NCBI GenBank assembly: GCA_937923745.1
Contig: CALDUO010000043.1
Span: 1 to 44,655, forward strand
Length of the DNA: 44,655 bases
Origin: an uncultured Granulosicoccaceae bacterium
GTDB lineage: Bacteria > Pseudomonadota > Gammaproteobacteria > Granulosicoccales > Granulosicoccaceae
Direction of reading: 5' to 3'
How positions within the stretch are numbered: the stretch's first letter is position 1; every line of letters begins with the position of its first letter. The notes below the pieces were generated by a model. That model did not search any database. It had not been told where the DNA came from and worked only from the letters and a program-made list of their open reading frames with translations. The position numbers and the translations under genes are program-made. Shown here in pieces: positions 1-9,109 of the stretch.

Positions 1-1
1 A

Positions 2-157
2 AGAACGCTGATAACGATCGGGTTCCTGAAAACCGACAACCCCAGACTGTTGATGCCAAGGCTCAGACGATACTTCGGCGAGAGCCGTCCCCGTCAGTCT
101 GAACTGAATATTTTGCGTGGTATTTTGAGCGCTGTGAATCGACATCATCAAGACTAA
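2..157 (+). CDS. trmJ: tRNA (cytidine/uridine-2'-O-)-methyltransferase TrmJ, C-terminal fragment (5' end outside the window)
   Basis: Reading from base 2, an open frame runs to a TAA at 155-157. It encodes about 51 residues, including LMPRLRRYFGE followed by ELNILRGILSAV. That pattern (RLRR-aromatic-G, then an N-I-L-R-G-I-L motif just before the stop) is the characteristic C-terminus of TrmJ, the SPOUT-family enzyme that 2'-O-methylates position 32 of several tRNAs. Only the C-terminal helices are present; the knotted catalytic domain lies upstream of the window. TrmJ is commonly encoded directly upstream of cysE/iscR in gammaproteobacteria, which supports the call. The identification rests on the short motif and the context. 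Confidence 0.82.
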   Translation, partial: RTLITIGFLKTDNPRLLMPRLRRYFGESRPRQSELNILRGILSAVNRHHQD

Positions 158-189
158 AGCCGCAGGGCGAGCATTGGCTTTAGCCCTGC
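154..189 (+). terminator. Two mutually exclusive hairpins between trmJ and cysE
   Basis: CTAAAGCC (154-161) pairs perfectly with GGCTTTAG (176-183). The next segment, GCAGGG (162-167), pairs with CCCTGC (184-189). The stems interleave with no linker, so they are probably alternatives and not a pseudoknot. The first overlaps the trmJ stop codon. No U-run follows, so intrinsic termination is uncertain; transcript-end stabilisation or a switch for cysE are other possibilities. Confidence 0.45.
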
Positions 190-233
190 AGAATCGTTAC
201 ACTAAACCCAAGTAGCTTGCTCGGTTATTGATC

Positions 234-986
234 ATGTGGCAATTAATGAAAGAGGACGTTCGATGTGTGTTCGACCGCGATCCCGCGTCGCGACACGTCT
301 TCGAAATCCTAACCAGTTATCCCGGCGTCCATGCCATTTTGTTTCACCGCCTGAACCATCGGTTGTGGACACTCGGGCTCAAATGGCTGGCGCGTTTTCT
401 CGCGTATTTTGCCCGGTGGATAACGGGCACTGAGATCCATCCGGGTGCGGTCATAGGGCGTCGTTTCTTCATTGACCACGGATTGGGCGTGGTGATTGGT
501 GAGACCACCGAAATAGGGGATGACGTGACGTTGTATCAGGGAGTGACCCTTGGCGGTCGTAAAATGCGCCCCGGAAAACGCCACCCCACACTGGGTAACA
601 ATGTCATTGTCGGCGCTGGCGCCAAAATACTCGGTCCATTTACGGTGGGTGACAATGCTCGCATCGGTTCGAATGCGGTCGTGCTCGAAGCCGTGCCCCG
701 CGGTGCAACGGTTGTCGGTATCCCCGGTCGGGTTGTGGCTTGCCGCGACGACGCGGGCGAGCCCTGTGTTGAATTGGTATCCAAACGCACCGAAGCGCCC
801 GAGTCAGAGCCATTTCCGAGTTACGGAGTAGACGCTGATATGGAGACCGGAAGCATCGATGCTGTCAATGCTGAAGCCATCGAGCGGCTGGAGGCGCAGG
901 TTGCTGCGCTGACTCAGACCGTTGAAGCGTTGCAGGGCCGTTTGGATGACGACACAACCAATACAGCGGCAACCGGGTCGCGATAA
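234..986 (+). CDS. cysE: Serine O-acetyltransferase
   Basis: Transfers acetyl from acetyl-CoA to L-serine to give O-acetylserine, the committed step of cysteine synthesis; cytoplasmic. The 250-residue product has a short helical N-terminus with the family signature [10 protein letters not shown] (11-20) and a left-handed beta-helix of hexapeptide repeats from about residue 65 to 165. Asp81-His82 (IDHG) and His117 (RHPTLG) match the catalytic positions. It is the short form (E. coli CysE has 273 residues). After about residue 185 comes a variable tail ending in a predicted coiled coil (about 214-237, [18 protein letters not shown]). The ATG at 234 was chosen; an upstream in-frame TTG at 228 and an ATG at 246 are alternatives, and no strong ribosome site decides between them. 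Placed before the isc operon, it links cysteine supply with IscS, which consumes cysteine. Confidence 0.93.
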   Translation: MWQLMKEDVRCVFDRDPASRHVFEILTSYPGVHAILFHRLNHRLWTLGLKWLARFLAYFARWITGTEIHPGAVIGRRFFIDHGLGVVIGETTEIGDDVTLYQGVTLGGRKMRPGKRHPTLGNNVIVGAGAKILGPFTVGDNARIGSNAVVLEAVPRGATVVGIPGRVVACRDDAGEPCVELVSKRTEAPESEPFPSYGVDADMETGSIDAVNAEAIERLEAQVAALTQTVEALQGRLDDDTTNTAATGSR

Positions 987-1313
987 ACGATGGGAATACC
1001 CCGGTAATGGCGTGGCTGCCGATACATAACGGCGGTCCTCGCTGATCCAGCGAGTGCTTTGCAGGCTCCTCGATGCAGCGCAGGTCTGCACAAGCCTCGT
1101 GCATACCAACACGGCTGCAAAACGTGTTCAGGTGTTACGTGTTCAGGTATTGGGATGCAGTCTGACAGCTACTGGCGCTTGAGCTCGCTCTGGCTTAACC
1201 CCGGCTGCGCAGCATTTTGGGACGATAGGCTGGCGCAACAGACTGTCATACGCAACCACAACACGATCCGCCAAACAGACCTTGGCAGCGCTAACTCACC
1301 AAGCAGGCGCAAC

Positions 1314-1360
1314 ACGTCAGCCCCAGACGTCAGCCCAAGACGTTCAGCCCTAGACGTCAG
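1314..1360. repeat. Degenerate tandem array, 13-14 bp period, about 3.5 copies
   Basis: Units are ACGTCAGCCCCAG (1314-1326), ACGTCAGCCCAAG (1327-1339), ACGTTCAGCCCTAG (1340-1353) and a partial ACGTCAG (1354-1360). The 13-to-14 change is a single inserted T. Confidence 0.85.
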
Positions 1361-1530
1361 TTTGGCGGGAATCTTTGGGGTGGTGGTGCCTGCCTGCCAC
1401 AGCGGAACTAATCAACAGGGCACGTTTCTACAATACTTGACTACTTTACTGGGTTATGTGACAGTGCGCACTGAAGAGGCATTATCAGGGCAGGGGCTGT
1501 CTTGCTTTTTGTGTTGCCCAATTGGCCGGG

Positions 1531-1602
1531 GATCTGATCGCTGATCTGATTGCCGATTTGGGTGCTGATCTGATTGCTGATTTGGGTGCTAATCTGGGTG
1601 CT
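1531..1602. repeat. 12-bp tandem array, six copies
   Basis: Six contiguous 12-bp units begin at 1531, 1543, 1555, 1567, 1579 and 1591. They alternate between the types GATCTGATTGCT and GATTTGGGTGCT. The period being a multiple of three makes spurious open frames through the array on both strands. Confidence 0.93.
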
Positions 1603-1968
1603 GAGGGGCGTTTTCAGGGTTCTCACTGCACGTTTCTGCGGGGGGTGTTTTTTGGACATCAGCGTTCCGATGCCGCACATCCCAAAGCGCGTGTCGAAAG
1701 CGCCCGAAAAGCGCCATATAAGCGCTAGGGAAGTTTCGGAAAAGTGCCGAGAGTGTGTGGTTACGCGGTAGCAGCGCAAGAATGACGCAGGACCGATGCC
1801 CCAATGACACGCAGTTAAATGAAACCTCAGTGAAATGTAAGGCACACCTGTGCGCGGTTGCTGCCCGGATTGAGCCGTATCAACGGATCCAGTGACGCAA
1901 ACACGTCAGGCAACCTGCACTAAAGAGGGTCTTAGCACGTAAGAAGGCCATGACAAGACGGTTACGAC

Positions 1969-2517
1969 ATGAAGTTAACAACTAAGGGACGCTACGCGGT
2001 CACAGCCATGCTGGATCTGGCATTACATGCCAAGCCCGGCCCCGTATCCTTAGGGGACATCTCGGCACGTCAGGAAATATCGCTGTCATACCTTGAGCAG
2101 CTATTTGCCAAATTGCGCAAAAGAGGCTTGGTGGTCAGCACACGAGGACCCGGCGGCGGTTACGGCATGGCGCGAGCACTGTCAGAGATACCGGTTGGCG
2201 AGATCATCAATGCGGTCGACGAAAGCGTCGATGCAACACATTGTGGTGGCAAACAAAACTGCCACAATCACGGAAGATGTCTGACCCACGATTTATGGGC
2301 AGGGCTCAGCGAACAGATTGCAGATTTTTTAAATGGGGTTACGTTGCAAGATCTCATAGATAACCAACACCAGAAGAGCGACCGCTCCAGTGCGGTGCGC
2401 ACTATGCAAATGACACCCATGGCCGTCGGTGTATCTACCAACGGATCAACCGACAATAGTGTGTCTGCGGTAAGTCTGTCAGGCAGTAACATCGCCGGTC
2501 AGGGAGCCGCCGGATAG
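1969..2517 (+). CDS. iscR: Fe-S cluster-sensing transcriptional regulator IscR (Rrf2 family)
   Basis: Binds a [2Fe-2S] cluster and, in that form, represses the isc operon; the apo form controls other promoters. The 182-residue product has an Rrf2 winged helix-turn-helix over about residues 1-75 ([18 protein letters not shown], then GGGYGMAR in the wing). The cluster ligands are Cys92, Cys98 and Cys104, with His107, at the same positions as in E. coli IscR. The tail beyond about residue 140 is Ser/Thr/Gly-rich and poorly conserved. It is the first gene of the isc cluster, so autoregulation is expected, although I see no clear operator. The ATG at 1969 gives the canonical N-terminus. Confidence 0.96.
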   Translation: MKLTTKGRYAVTAMLDLALHAKPGPVSLGDISARQEISLSYLEQLFAKLRKRGLVVSTRGPGGGYGMARALSEIPVGEIINAVDESVDATHCGGKQNCHNHGRCLTHDLWAGLSEQIADFLNGVTLQDLIDNQHQKSDRSSAVRTMQMTPMAVGVSTNGSTDNSVSAVSLSGSNIAGQGAAG

Positions 2518-2548
2518 TAGGCGCCTGACCAGACGCGCCCAACAACAC

Positions 2549-2604
2549 AGATAGAACAATACAGCACGAATAACATAGCTCGAATAACACAGTTCGAATA
2601 ACAC
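2549..2604. repeat. 14-bp tandem array, four copies, between iscR and iscS
   Basis: Units AGATAGAACAATAC (2549), AGCACGAATAACAT (2563), AGCTCGAATAACAC (2577) and AGTTCGAATAACAC (2591) run without gaps; a further decayed unit may start at 2605. The array fills most of the 175-bp gap and would be part of the iscR-iscS mRNA. Confidence 0.9.
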
Positions 2605-2692
2605 AGAGTAACGGTTAAACGATACGTTTGCTGCAGTGGCCTGCAGCAAACGAACACCAGTTTGAATTAACGATTTTAAAAGAGGAATCAAC

Positions 2693-3931
2693 GTGAGCGA
2701 AGCAGCCCCAACCGGTCTAAGTGTTCCGGTCTATCTCGACTACTCAGCGACTACACCCGTTGATGATCGAGTTGCCCAAAAAATGATGGATTGTTTGACG
2801 TTACAGGGTAACTTCGGCAACCCGGCGTCTCGCTCGCACGTGTTCGGCTGGAATGCCGAAGGGGCTGTAGAGCAGGCACGAAAGGATGTCGCAGATCTTC
2901 TCGGTGCCGACCCAAGAGAAGTCGTCTGGACCTCAGGTGCCACCGAATCCAATAACCTGGCAATCAAAGGTGCTGCGCACTTCAATGCCAAAAAAGGTAA
3001 ACACATCATCACCATGAAAACCGAGCACAAAGCGGTTCTCGACACTTGCCGCCAACTCGAGCGCGAGGGGTTTGAAGTGACATACCTCGATCCTTTAGAA
3101 AACGGGCTGCTCGATTTCGATGCGTTTAATGCCGCTATCCGTGAAGACACAACAATTGTCTCTATCATGCACGTCAATAACGAAATCGGCGTTATTCAGG
3201 ATATTGAGGCAATCGGTAAAATCACACGCGAGAAGAAAATCTTGCTGCATGTCGACGCGGCGCAAAGCCCCGGCAAGGTCGAGATTGATGTCGATCGTAT
3301 GCAGGTCGACCTCATGTCGTTGTGTGCACACAAGGTTTATGGTCCGAAAGGTGTCGGTGCACTCTACGTTCGGCGTAAGCCTCGCGTCCGTCTGGAAGCA
3401 CAAATACACGGTGGCGGTCATGAGCGTGGCATGCGCTCCGGCACATTGCCGACCCATCAGTTAGTGGGTATGGGCGAAGCTTTTCGCATCGCGCGTGAAG
3501 AAATGGCTGCCGAGAACGAGCGGTTGGTTAAGCTGCGTAACCGTCTGTGGGATGGCGTCAAGGATATGGAAGAGATCTATGTCAACGGCGATATGGAGCA
3601 ACGAATTCCCGGCAATATGAACATCAGCTTTAACTTTGTCGAAGGCGAGAGCCTGATCATGTCGTTAAAAGATGTTGCGGTCTCCAGCGGATCTGCGTGC
3701 ACCAGTGCGAGCCTTGAGCCTTCCTATGTGTTGCGTGCACTTGGGCGGTCTGACGAATTGGCGCATTCATCCATCCGATTCACGATGGGTCGCTTTACGA
3801 CAGAAGAAGAAGTCGACTTTACCATTAACCTGATCCGCGATGCCGTTGGTAAACTGCGTGACCTGTCCCCATTATGGGATATGCACAAAGACGGAATTGA
3901 TCTGGCATCTGTTGAGTGGGCACACCACTAA
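2693..3931 (+). CDS. iscS: Cysteine desulfurase IscS
   Basis: PLP-dependent enzyme that converts cysteine to alanine and a protein-bound persulfide, the sulfur source for Fe-S clusters and tRNA thiolation; cytoplasmic. The 412-residue product (E. coli 404) has the fold-type I signature [11 protein letters not shown] near the N-terminus, the PLP lysine Lys214 in [10 protein letters not shown], and the mobile-loop catalytic Cys336 in [13 protein letters not shown]. The start is a GTG at 2693, preceded by AGAGGA at a suitable distance; the extra N-terminal residues are [10 protein letters not shown]. It follows iscR after a repeat-bearing spacer and precedes its scaffold partner iscU by 65 bp. 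Confidence 0.97.
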   Translation: MSEAAPTGLSVPVYLDYSATTPVDDRVAQKMMDCLTLQGNFGNPASRSHVFGWNAEGAVEQARKDVADLLGADPREVVWTSGATESNNLAIKGAAHFNAKKGKHIITMKTEHKAVLDTCRQLEREGFEVTYLDPLENGLLDFDAFNAAIREDTTIVSIMHVNNEIGVIQDIEAIGKITREKKILLHVDAAQSPGKVEIDVDRMQVDLMSLCAHKVYGPKGVGALYVRRKPRVRLEAQIHGGGHERGMRSGTLPTHQLVGMGEAFRIAREEMAAENERLVKLRNRLWDGVKDMEEIYVNGDMEQRIPGNMNISFNFVEGESLIMSLKDVAVSSGSACTSASLEPSYVLRALGRSDELAHSSIRFTMGRFTTEEEVDFTINLIRDAVGKLRDLSPLWDMHKDGIDLASVEWAHH

Positions 3932-3996
3932 ATAATACAATACCCGCCCCGAAAGGGTTGGGCCGACACTAACAACTGTTTTGCAGGAGAAATACA

Positions 3997-4404
3997 ATGG
4001 CTTATAGCGACAAAGTACTCGATCACTACGAAAACCCACGTAACGTAGGTGTGCTCGACAAAGATGATCCAAACGTTGGTACCGGTATGGTCGGTGCTCC
4101 CGCGTGTGGTGACGTCATGCGTCTGCAGATCAAAGTTGACGACGACGGCGTTGTGGTTGACGCGAAATTCAAAACCTACGGCTGCGGATCTGCAATTGCC
4201 TCGTCATCGCTGGTCACTGAAATGGTCAAGGGCAAAACCATCGCTGAAGTCGAGCAGATCAAAAACATGGACATCGTCGAAGAGCTGGCGCTGCCACCTG
4301 TTAAAATTCACTGCTCAGTATTGGCCGAAGACGCAATTGCAGCTGCGATAGCCGACATCAAAGCCAAGCAAGCCGAACAGGGCGCTGCGGCAGAAGCCGG
4401 TTAA
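3997..4404 (+). CDS. iscU: Fe-S cluster assembly scaffold IscU
   Basis: Scaffold on which [2Fe-2S] and [4Fe-4S] clusters are built from IscS-derived sulfur before HscA/HscB-assisted transfer. All ligand residues are present: Cys37 with Asp39 (APACGD), Cys63 (YGCGSA) and Cys106 (IHCSVLAE). The HscA recognition motif LPPVK is at 99-103. The 135-residue length fits the family (E. coli 128), with a short Ala/Glu-rich tail. AGGAG lies just upstream of the ATG. Second of the structural isc genes, in canonical order. Confidence 0.98.
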   Translation: MAYSDKVLDHYENPRNVGVLDKDDPNVGTGMVGAPACGDVMRLQIKVDDDGVVVDAKFKTYGCGSAIASSSLVTEMVKGKTIAEVEQIKNMDIVEELALPPVKIHCSVLAEDAIAAAIADIKAKQAEQGAAAEAG

Positions 4405-4428
4405 ACGCAAACTTTATTCGGATAGAGT

Positions 4429-4752
4429 ATGGGTATCAAGCTAACAGATAAAGCCGCAGAACATGTGCAAGGGTATCTTGCACAGCGTGGCAAAGGCATT
4501 GGTCTGCGCCTCGGTGTTCGCACCACGGGTTGCTCAGGCATGGCGTATGTGCTTGAGTTTGCCGATGAAGTTGCGGCCAACGACCACGTGTTTGAAGACA
4601 ATAACGTCACCGTCATTGTCGACGAGAAAAGTCTTGTGTATTTGGATGGTACTGAGCTCGATTTCGGCAAAGAAGGGCTGAACGAGGGGTTCCGGTTTAA
4701 TAATCCGAATGTCAAAGACGAATGTGGGTGTGGCGAGAGCTTCAACATCTAA
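4429..4752 (+). CDS. iscA: Fe-S cluster assembly protein IscA (A-type carrier)
   Basis: A-type carrier that receives iron or clusters and passes them to apo-proteins, in particular [4Fe-4S] targets. The 107-residue product has the three invariant cysteines: Cys35 (TTGCSGMAY) and Cys99/Cys101 (ECGCGESF near the C-terminus), at the same positions as in E. coli IscA. The ATG at 4429 follows the iscU stop by 24 bp. SufA and ErpA are close paralogues, but position in the operon fixes the name. Confidence 0.97.
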   Translation: MGIKLTDKAAEHVQGYLAQRGKGIGLRLGVRTTGCSGMAYVLEFADEVAANDHVFEDNNVTVIVDEKSLVYLDGTELDFGKEGLNEGFRFNNPNVKDECGCGESFNI

Positions 4753-4786
4753 AAGTTTTGGGTTGATCGGTCAGTGCGCCTAACGA

Positions 4787-5326
4787 ATGAAGATTGATTT
4801 TTCGGACAACTATTTCGAGTTGTTTGGGTTAGCGGTAAGTTTCGACGTCGACGAAGCCAAGTTGAGCCAACAAAGGCGCAGTCTGCAACAGTCTCTGCAC
4901 CCGGATAACTTTGCGGGTGGCAGTGATGCAGAGAAACGTTTTTCGATGCAGGCTGCATCGTTGATCAACGAAGCGTACAAAGTATTGAGCGAGCCGTTGC
5001 AACGGGCGACCTATCTGCTGAAGCTTGAAGATATAGACCTCGACGTCGAAACCGATACCCGGATGGCGCCCGAATTTTTAATGGCGCAGATGGAATTTCG
5101 GGAAGAGCTGGAAACAATCGAATCGGCGTCCGATCCTTACGCAAAGGTAGAGAGCATAAGGCGGTCGTTGGACGGGCAGGTCAGCGAGGCCTCGCAGTCT
5201 TTCTCCAAAACCTACGGAAACGCTGATTTTGTTGCAGCGCGGGAGTCCACGAGGCAGTGGCAGTTTTTAAACCGACTGCAGCAGGAGCTCGACGATATCG
5301 AGGCTGATATGGACGATGCCTTGTAA
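4787..5326 (+). CDS. hscB: Fe-S co-chaperone HscB (J-domain protein)
   Basis: J-domain co-chaperone that brings IscU to HscA and stimulates its ATPase. The 179-residue product begins with DNYFELFGL, the typical HscB opening. The J-domain HPD triad is at 38-40 (SLHPDNF), and the C-terminal helical IscU-binding domain covers about 90-175. Length matches E. coli (171). The gene ends with tandem stops TAA TAG; the frame then stays open to a TGA near 5515 through the Ser/Glu/Ala-coding repeat described next. That is probably coincidental, since HscB already has full length at the first stop. Confidence 0.96.
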   Translation: MKIDFSDNYFELFGLAVSFDVDEAKLSQQRRSLQQSLHPDNFAGGSDAEKRFSMQAASLINEAYKVLSEPLQRATYLLKLEDIDLDVETDTRMAPEFLMAQMEFREELETIESASDPYAKVESIRRSLDGQVSEASQSFSKTYGNADFVAARESTRQWQFLNRLQQELDDIEADMDDAL

Positions 5327-5355
5327 TAGAAATCTGCGTCCAAAGCCCCGGATTC

Positions 5356-5462
5356 AAGCGCGGCAATGCCAGCGTCCGAATCGCAAGTGTCCGAATCGCC
5401 AACGGCCGAGCAGCAAGCGTCCGAATCGCCAGCGCAGAGCCAAGCCAGCGCAGAGCCAAGCC
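5356..5462. repeat. 15/16-bp tandem array between hscB and hscA
   Basis: 15-bp units start at 5356, 5371, 5386, 5401 and 5416 (best copies AGCGTCCGAATCGCC and AGTGTCCGAATCGCC). They are followed by two identical 16-bp copies of AGCGCAGAGCCAAGCC at 5431 and 5447. The array occupies the middle of the 197-bp hscB-hscA spacer, a gap that is tight in most isc operons. Confidence 0.9.
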
Positions 5463-5523
5463 AGTCGCCTGTTCGGCTTCAACTACCCGACAATCTCATA
5501 CCTTTTTCCTGATTTAACACACT

Positions 5524-7470
5524 ATGGCACTCCTTCAGATAGCGGAACCCGGTCAGTCAACGGCACCCCACCAGCATCGGCTGGCTGTCGGTATTGACCT
5601 TGGTACGACAAATTCGCTGGTGTCGTCTGTGCGCAGTGGTGTTGCAGAAGTACTCGCCGATGAAGCGGGGCAGCGTATGCTGCCATCTGTGGTGCACTAT
5701 GGCGAACCTGACGCGGCTGGCGGTAACACCGGTAGCGTGACAGTGGGTGCAAGGGCAGTAGAGGCTGCTTTCGAAGACTCGGCGAATGTCGTCAGTTCGG
5801 TAAAAAGACTGGTGGGGAAGTCCATCCATGATCAGGACGTGGCGGCCGCGCTGAATCGCACCAACGACATTATCGCTGGCGACAACAATGTGCCGCTGAT
5901 TCGGACTGTGGCAGGTGACCTGTCTGCCATTGAAGTTTCTGCCGACATACTCAGAACCTTACGAAAAACCGCTGAAAAAACACTGGGCGGCGAGCTTGCC
6001 GGTGCTGTCATCACCGTACCCGCCTACTTTGACGACGCACAGCGTCAAGCGACCAAAGATGCGGCAAGGCTCGCCGGATTGCATGTGCTGAGGTTGTTAA
6101 ACGAGCCGACGGCCGCGGCCATTGCCTATGGACTGGACCGGGAAGAGGGCGGCGTTATCGCTATCTACGACCTCGGCGGCGGTACGTTTGATATTTCGTT
6201 ATTAAGATTGTCGCAGGGTGTCTTTGAAGTGTTGGCCACGGGCGGAGACACGGCACTTGGTGGCGACGATATCGATTGGCTGATTGCGACATGGATTTGT
6301 GCTCAGGCTGAGATCGATATGCCCGAAAGCGGAGACGATATCCGCCGGTTGTCCGCAGTTGCCAAGCACGCGAAAGAGCTACTCTCATCTCAGGCATCTG
6401 CGTCAATTGAACTTGATCTGCCAACATCAGGTCATCAATGGTCCGGCGAGCTGGACCGTGCGACATTCGATGAACTGATTCAGCCGCTCATACAAAAGAC
6501 GCTGGCACCCTGTCGTAGAGCCCTGCGTGACGCGGGGGTCAAACGGGATGAAGTGACCGCCGTGGTGATGGTGGGCGGCTCCACTCGGGTAACAGCAATT
6601 CGTGAGTCAGTGGGTGCTTTTTTTGAACAGCCAGTGTTGACCGACCTGAACCCCGACGAAGTGGTATCACTTGGCGCTGCGATCCAGGCTGATGTGTTGG
6701 CCGGTAATAAGCCCGACAGCGACATGTTGCTGTTGGATGTCATTCCGTTATCGTTGGGACTGGAGACCATGGGTGGTCTGGTCGAGAAAGTTATCCCGCG
6801 CAACACCACCATTCCGATTGCGCGAGCCCAAGAATTTACCACCTTCAAAGACGGGCAAACAGCGATGTCACTGCATGTGGTGCAGGGCGAACGCGAAAAA
6901 GTGGACGACTGTCGGTCGCTTGCCCGTTTTGAGTTGCGTGACATGCCACCAATGGTTGCAGGCAAGGCTCGCATTCAGGTTGTGTTTCAGGTTGATGCCG
7001 ACGGCCTGTTAAGTGTCAGCGCGATTGAGCGTGAGAGCGGCGCAGTCGCCAGCATCGAGGTTAAACCGTCCTATGGGCTCAGTGATACCGAAATAGAACA
7101 CATGCTCAAAGACAGCATTGAGCACGCGGAGGCCGATGTTAAGGCCCGCTCGTTGGGAGAGCAGCAGGTAGAGGCGATGCGTGTTGTCGAAGCGCTCGAA
7201 TCAGCGTTGCAAAAAGACGGCGATCAGTTTCTTGACAGCAGTGAGCGCGCGTTGCTTGAGGCCAAGCTGGAGGCGGTCAGGCAGGCTGCGGCCGGAGATG
7301 ACCCGCAGGCTATTCGAGCCGACATCAAGGCACTGGAGCACGCGAGTGACAGCTACGTTGAGCGCCGAATGAACGCGAGCGTCAGGGAAATGATGGCGGG
7401 TCAGTCTGTCGCGGCACTTGCCACAGAGCTGGACCTGGAGTCGTCTTCGGGCGATGACCAAACAACATAA
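5524..7470 (+). CDS. hscA: Fe-S specialised Hsp70 chaperone HscA
   Basis: Hsp70-class ATPase dedicated to releasing clusters from IscU. The start [12 protein letters not shown] is diagnostic of HscA. The nucleotide-binding domain follows with GIDLGTTNS (about 23-31), the phosphate-2 region [10 protein letters not shown] and the adenosine motif GGSTR. The substrate-binding domain starts near residue 400 ([13 protein letters not shown]) and a helical lid completes the protein. At 648 residues it is somewhat longer than E. coli HscA (616); part of the excess is a Gly-rich insertion near residue 65 and an acidic C-terminus. It would act with HscB on the LPPVK motif of IscU. Confidence 0.97.
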   Translation: MALLQIAEPGQSTAPHQHRLAVGIDLGTTNSLVSSVRSGVAEVLADEAGQRMLPSVVHYGEPDAAGGNTGSVTVGARAVEAAFEDSANVVSSVKRLVGKSIHDQDVAAALNRTNDIIAGDNNVPLIRTVAGDLSAIEVSADILRTLRKTAEKTLGGELAGAVITVPAYFDDAQRQATKDAARLAGLHVLRLLNEPTAAAIAYGLDREEGGVIAIYDLGGGTFDISLLRLSQGVFEVLATGGDTALGGDDIDWLIATWICAQAEIDMPESGDDIRRLSAVAKHAKELLSSQASASIELDLPTSGHQWSGELDRATFDELIQPLIQKTLAPCRRALRDAGVKRDEVTAVVMVGGSTRVTAIRESVGAFFEQPVLTDLNPDEVVSLGAAIQADVLAGNKPDSDMLLLDVIPLSLGLETMGGLVEKVIPRNTTIPIARAQEFTTFKDGQTAMSLHVVQGEREKVDDCRSLARFELRDMPPMVAGKARIQVVFQVDADGLLSVSAIERESGAVASIEVKPSYGLSDTEIEHMLKDSIEHAEADVKARSLGEQQVEAMRVVEALESALQKDGDQFLDSSERALLEAKLEAVRQAAAGDDPQAIRADIKALEHASDSYVERRMNASVREMMAGQSVAALATELDLESSSGDDQTT

Positions 7471-7498
7471 ACTTCACAGTTAGCAGCGGAATTTTTTC

Positions 7499-7837
7499 AT
7501 GCCCAAAATAACCGTAACACCGCATCCCGACATGTGTCCCGAAGGGGCCGAATTTGACGTCGAGCAAGGTATTTCCATTTGTGATGCTCTCCTTGGTGCC
7601 GGTATCAGTATCGAGCACGCGTGTGAAAAATCATGCGCCTGCACGACTTGCCATGTGCATATCAGAAAAGGGTATGACTCTGTCGAAGAGGCTGATGAAC
7701 TCGAAGAAGACTACCTCGACAAGGCGTGGGGTCTGGACACCGATTCGCGACTGAGCTGTCAGGCGATCGTGGCAGATGAAGACCTGAGCATCGAGATTCC
7801 TCGGTATACTATCAATATGGTGTCCGAGAACCACTGA
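7499..7837 (+). CDS. fdx: Isc-type [2Fe-2S] ferredoxin
   Basis: Adrenodoxin-like ferredoxin that supplies electrons for cluster assembly on IscU. The 112-residue product carries the four ligands Cys42, Cys48, Cys51 and Cys87, plus the extra conserved Cys46 (CEKSCACTTCHV). These are the same numbers as in E. coli Fdx. It lies 28 bp after hscA and 9 bp before iscX, in the usual order. Confidence 0.97.
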   Translation: MPKITVTPHPDMCPEGAEFDVEQGISICDALLGAGISIEHACEKSCACTTCHVHIRKGYDSVEEADELEEDYLDKAWGLDTDSRLSCQAIVADEDLSIEIPRYTINMVSENH

Positions 7838-7846
7838 GGCTGACGA

Positions 7847-8041
7847 ATGAACTGGAAAGATACGCTCGACATCGCCATTGAGCTGGACGAACAGCATCCG
7901 GATGTCGACCCGCAATTTATACGATTTACCGATCTGCATGCGTGGGTGTGTGCATTGCCAGAGTTCGACGATGAGCCGGAAGCGTCTAACGAACGTATAC
8001 TCGAAGCCATCCAGATGGCATGGATAGAAGAGAAAGATTAG
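7847..8041 (+). CDS. iscX: Fe-S assembly protein IscX
   Basis: Small acidic protein (64 residues) that binds IscS and iron and modulates the desulfurase. Family hallmarks are the opening MNWKDTLDIAIEL, HPDVDP, FTDLHAWVCALPEFDD and the C-terminal ILEAIQMAWIEE. It is the last gene of the operon. I see no clear intrinsic terminator after it in the 247 bp before tRNA-Pro. Confidence 0.96.
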   Translation: MNWKDTLDIAIELDEQHPDVDPQFIRFTDLHAWVCALPEFDDEPEASNERILEAIQMAWIEEKD

Positions 8042-8288
8042 CCTGTCTGTCTGTGGTGGTTGACTGTCACGGGTCGTTTCAGTAGACTCGCGTCCCTTGC
8101 AGTGGGCAGGGTAATGCCCCGTGCAGTCCTTTGGCCCGTTTCCCGCTTAGACTCTTCAGCGATAGCGAGGCGGTAAACCCAAAAGGTAGCGAGCAGCTGT
8201 CACGTTTTAATGGCAGGTGTCTCACCGTCAGAGTGACGGGGTAAGGTCTGGCATCTGTCCGGGCGTACGGGCAACACATTGAACAAAT

Positions 8289-8365
8289 CGGGGCATGGCG
8301 CAGTCTGGTAGCGCATCTGCTTTGGGAGCAGAGGGTCGTAGGTTCGAATCCTGCTGCCCCGACCA
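8289..8365 (+). tRNA. tRNA-Pro (anticodon TGG)
   Basis: 77 nt. Acceptor CGGGGCA pairs with TGCCCCG, the T arm is GTTCGAATC, and the anticodon stem TCTGC/GCAGA encloses a TTTGGGA loop. The 3' ACCA is encoded. First of four tRNA genes that precede tig. Confidence 0.97.
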
Positions 8366-8544
8366 CTGTTCAATGATGCACGTTTGGCGCGAGCCAAGAG
8401 ATAAGAGCCAAGAACCAAGAACGAACTCTGGAGCGAACACTGGAGAAAGTTCGCAGTGCAGGTCGGTTGGAGAGTAGGTCGGTTACAGTGAGTGCGCGGC
8501 TGCCGCCAGAGAATATGGCTCGCGGGCACTGCTGGCGAGATAAA

Positions 8545-8621
8545 GCGCCCGTAGCTCATTTGGATAGAGCATCGGCCTTCTAAGCCGAGGGTAGCAGGTT
8601 CGAATCCTGCCGGGCGCGCCA
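8545..8621 (+). tRNA. tRNA-Arg (anticodon TCT)
   Basis: 77 nt. Acceptor GCGCCCG/CGGGCGC, anticodon stem TCGGC/GCCGA with loop CTTCTAA, T arm GTTCGAATC, encoded CCA. It reads AGA/AGG codons. Confidence 0.97.
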
Positions 8622-8797
8622 TTCGCGCCAGCGCTTGGATCGATGCAGATCCAGGCAGCTCATCGGCAAAATCCGGCGAGTCGATATCCGTTAAGACGAC
8701 GACTGGTCAGTCAGTAACCGTTGTGAGATGCAGATCACGCAAGCGCCGATCTGGTCTGTGCAAAACAGACGATGTAAACTCCCCGCAACGGTGTTGA

Positions 8798-8872
8798 AGG
8801 CCAAGGCTGAACAAGGCAAGGCAGGCCAAGGCAGGGCAGTTCAGGGCAAAGCCGAACAAGGCGCCCAAACCC
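8798..8872. repeat. 15-bp tandem array, five copies
   Basis: Units begin at 8798, 8813, 8828, 8843 and 8858; examples are AAGGCAAGGCAGGCC and AAGGCAGGGCAGTTC. The array is purine-rich and lies between two tRNA genes of one cluster. Confidence 0.85.
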
Positions 8873-8873
8873 G

Positions 8874-8909
8874 CTATTCAGATCACAGCAGCGTCTCGTT
8901 GCTGAATAG
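8874..8909 (+). other. Imperfect inverted repeat upstream of tRNA-His
   Basis: CTATTCA (8874-8880) is complementary to TGAATAG (8903-8909). Inside it AGCAGCG faces CGTTGCT with one G-U pair, overlapping the outer arm, so a bulged hairpin is possible. No U-run follows. It may be a processing structure or a weak terminator. Confidence 0.4.
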
Positions 8910-8942
8910 CCAGGGTATAGTGATCAGAAAGTAGCAACGCTG

Positions 8943-9018
8943 GTGGGCGTAGCTCAGTTGGTAGAGCGCAGGATTGTGATTCCTGTGGTCGTGGGTTCGA
9001 GCCCCATCGTCCACCCCA
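8943..9018 (+). tRNA. tRNA-His (anticodon GTG)
   Basis: 76 nt. Acceptor GTGGGCG/CGTCCAC, anticodon loop TTGTGAT, discriminator C at 9015 as expected for tRNA-His, encoded CCA. The G(-1) needed by HisRS would be the G at 8942 or 8943, depending on RNase P cleavage. Confidence 0.96.
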
Positions 9019-9109
9019 AATTCCCCGCAGGGGTAGCCAGTGCCGGTTACCCCTGTCGGTCCCTACGATCGTTTGTCATTCCCCCTCCCGGTCTACCCGC
9101 CCATGGCGC

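Larger units (their letters stand above)
987..1968. other. 982-bp non-coding gap between cysE and iscR
   Basis: No convincing gene is present. The open frames that cross it have atypical composition and read through the tandem repeats. It contains a 15-bp direct duplication (1122-1151), a 13/14-bp array (1314-1360) and a 12-bp array (1531-1602). The iscR promoter should lie in the last 100-200 bp, but I could not recognise an IscR type 1 operator palindrome there. Confidence 0.7.
8622..8942. other. Spacer between tRNA-Arg and tRNA-His
   Basis: 321 bp without a gene. It holds a 15-bp array (8798-8872) followed at once by an imperfect inverted repeat (8874-8909). Confidence 0.7.

Noticed and set aside
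154-189. H-type pseudoknot riboswitch
   Set aside because: The stems interleave with no linker to cross the grooves of 8-bp and 6-bp stems, so simultaneous formation is sterically unlikely; alternative hairpins fit better.
1441-1845. 134-codon minus-strand frame with STQISTQISNQ-type repeats
   Set aside because: The repeats come from the 12-bp DNA array read in a multiple-of-three period; the rest has no family features and poor composition.
1850-1968. IscR type 1 binding site upstream of iscR
   Set aside because: I looked for the long partly palindromic operator with GACT/AGTC half-sites and found no convincing match, although autoregulation is expected.
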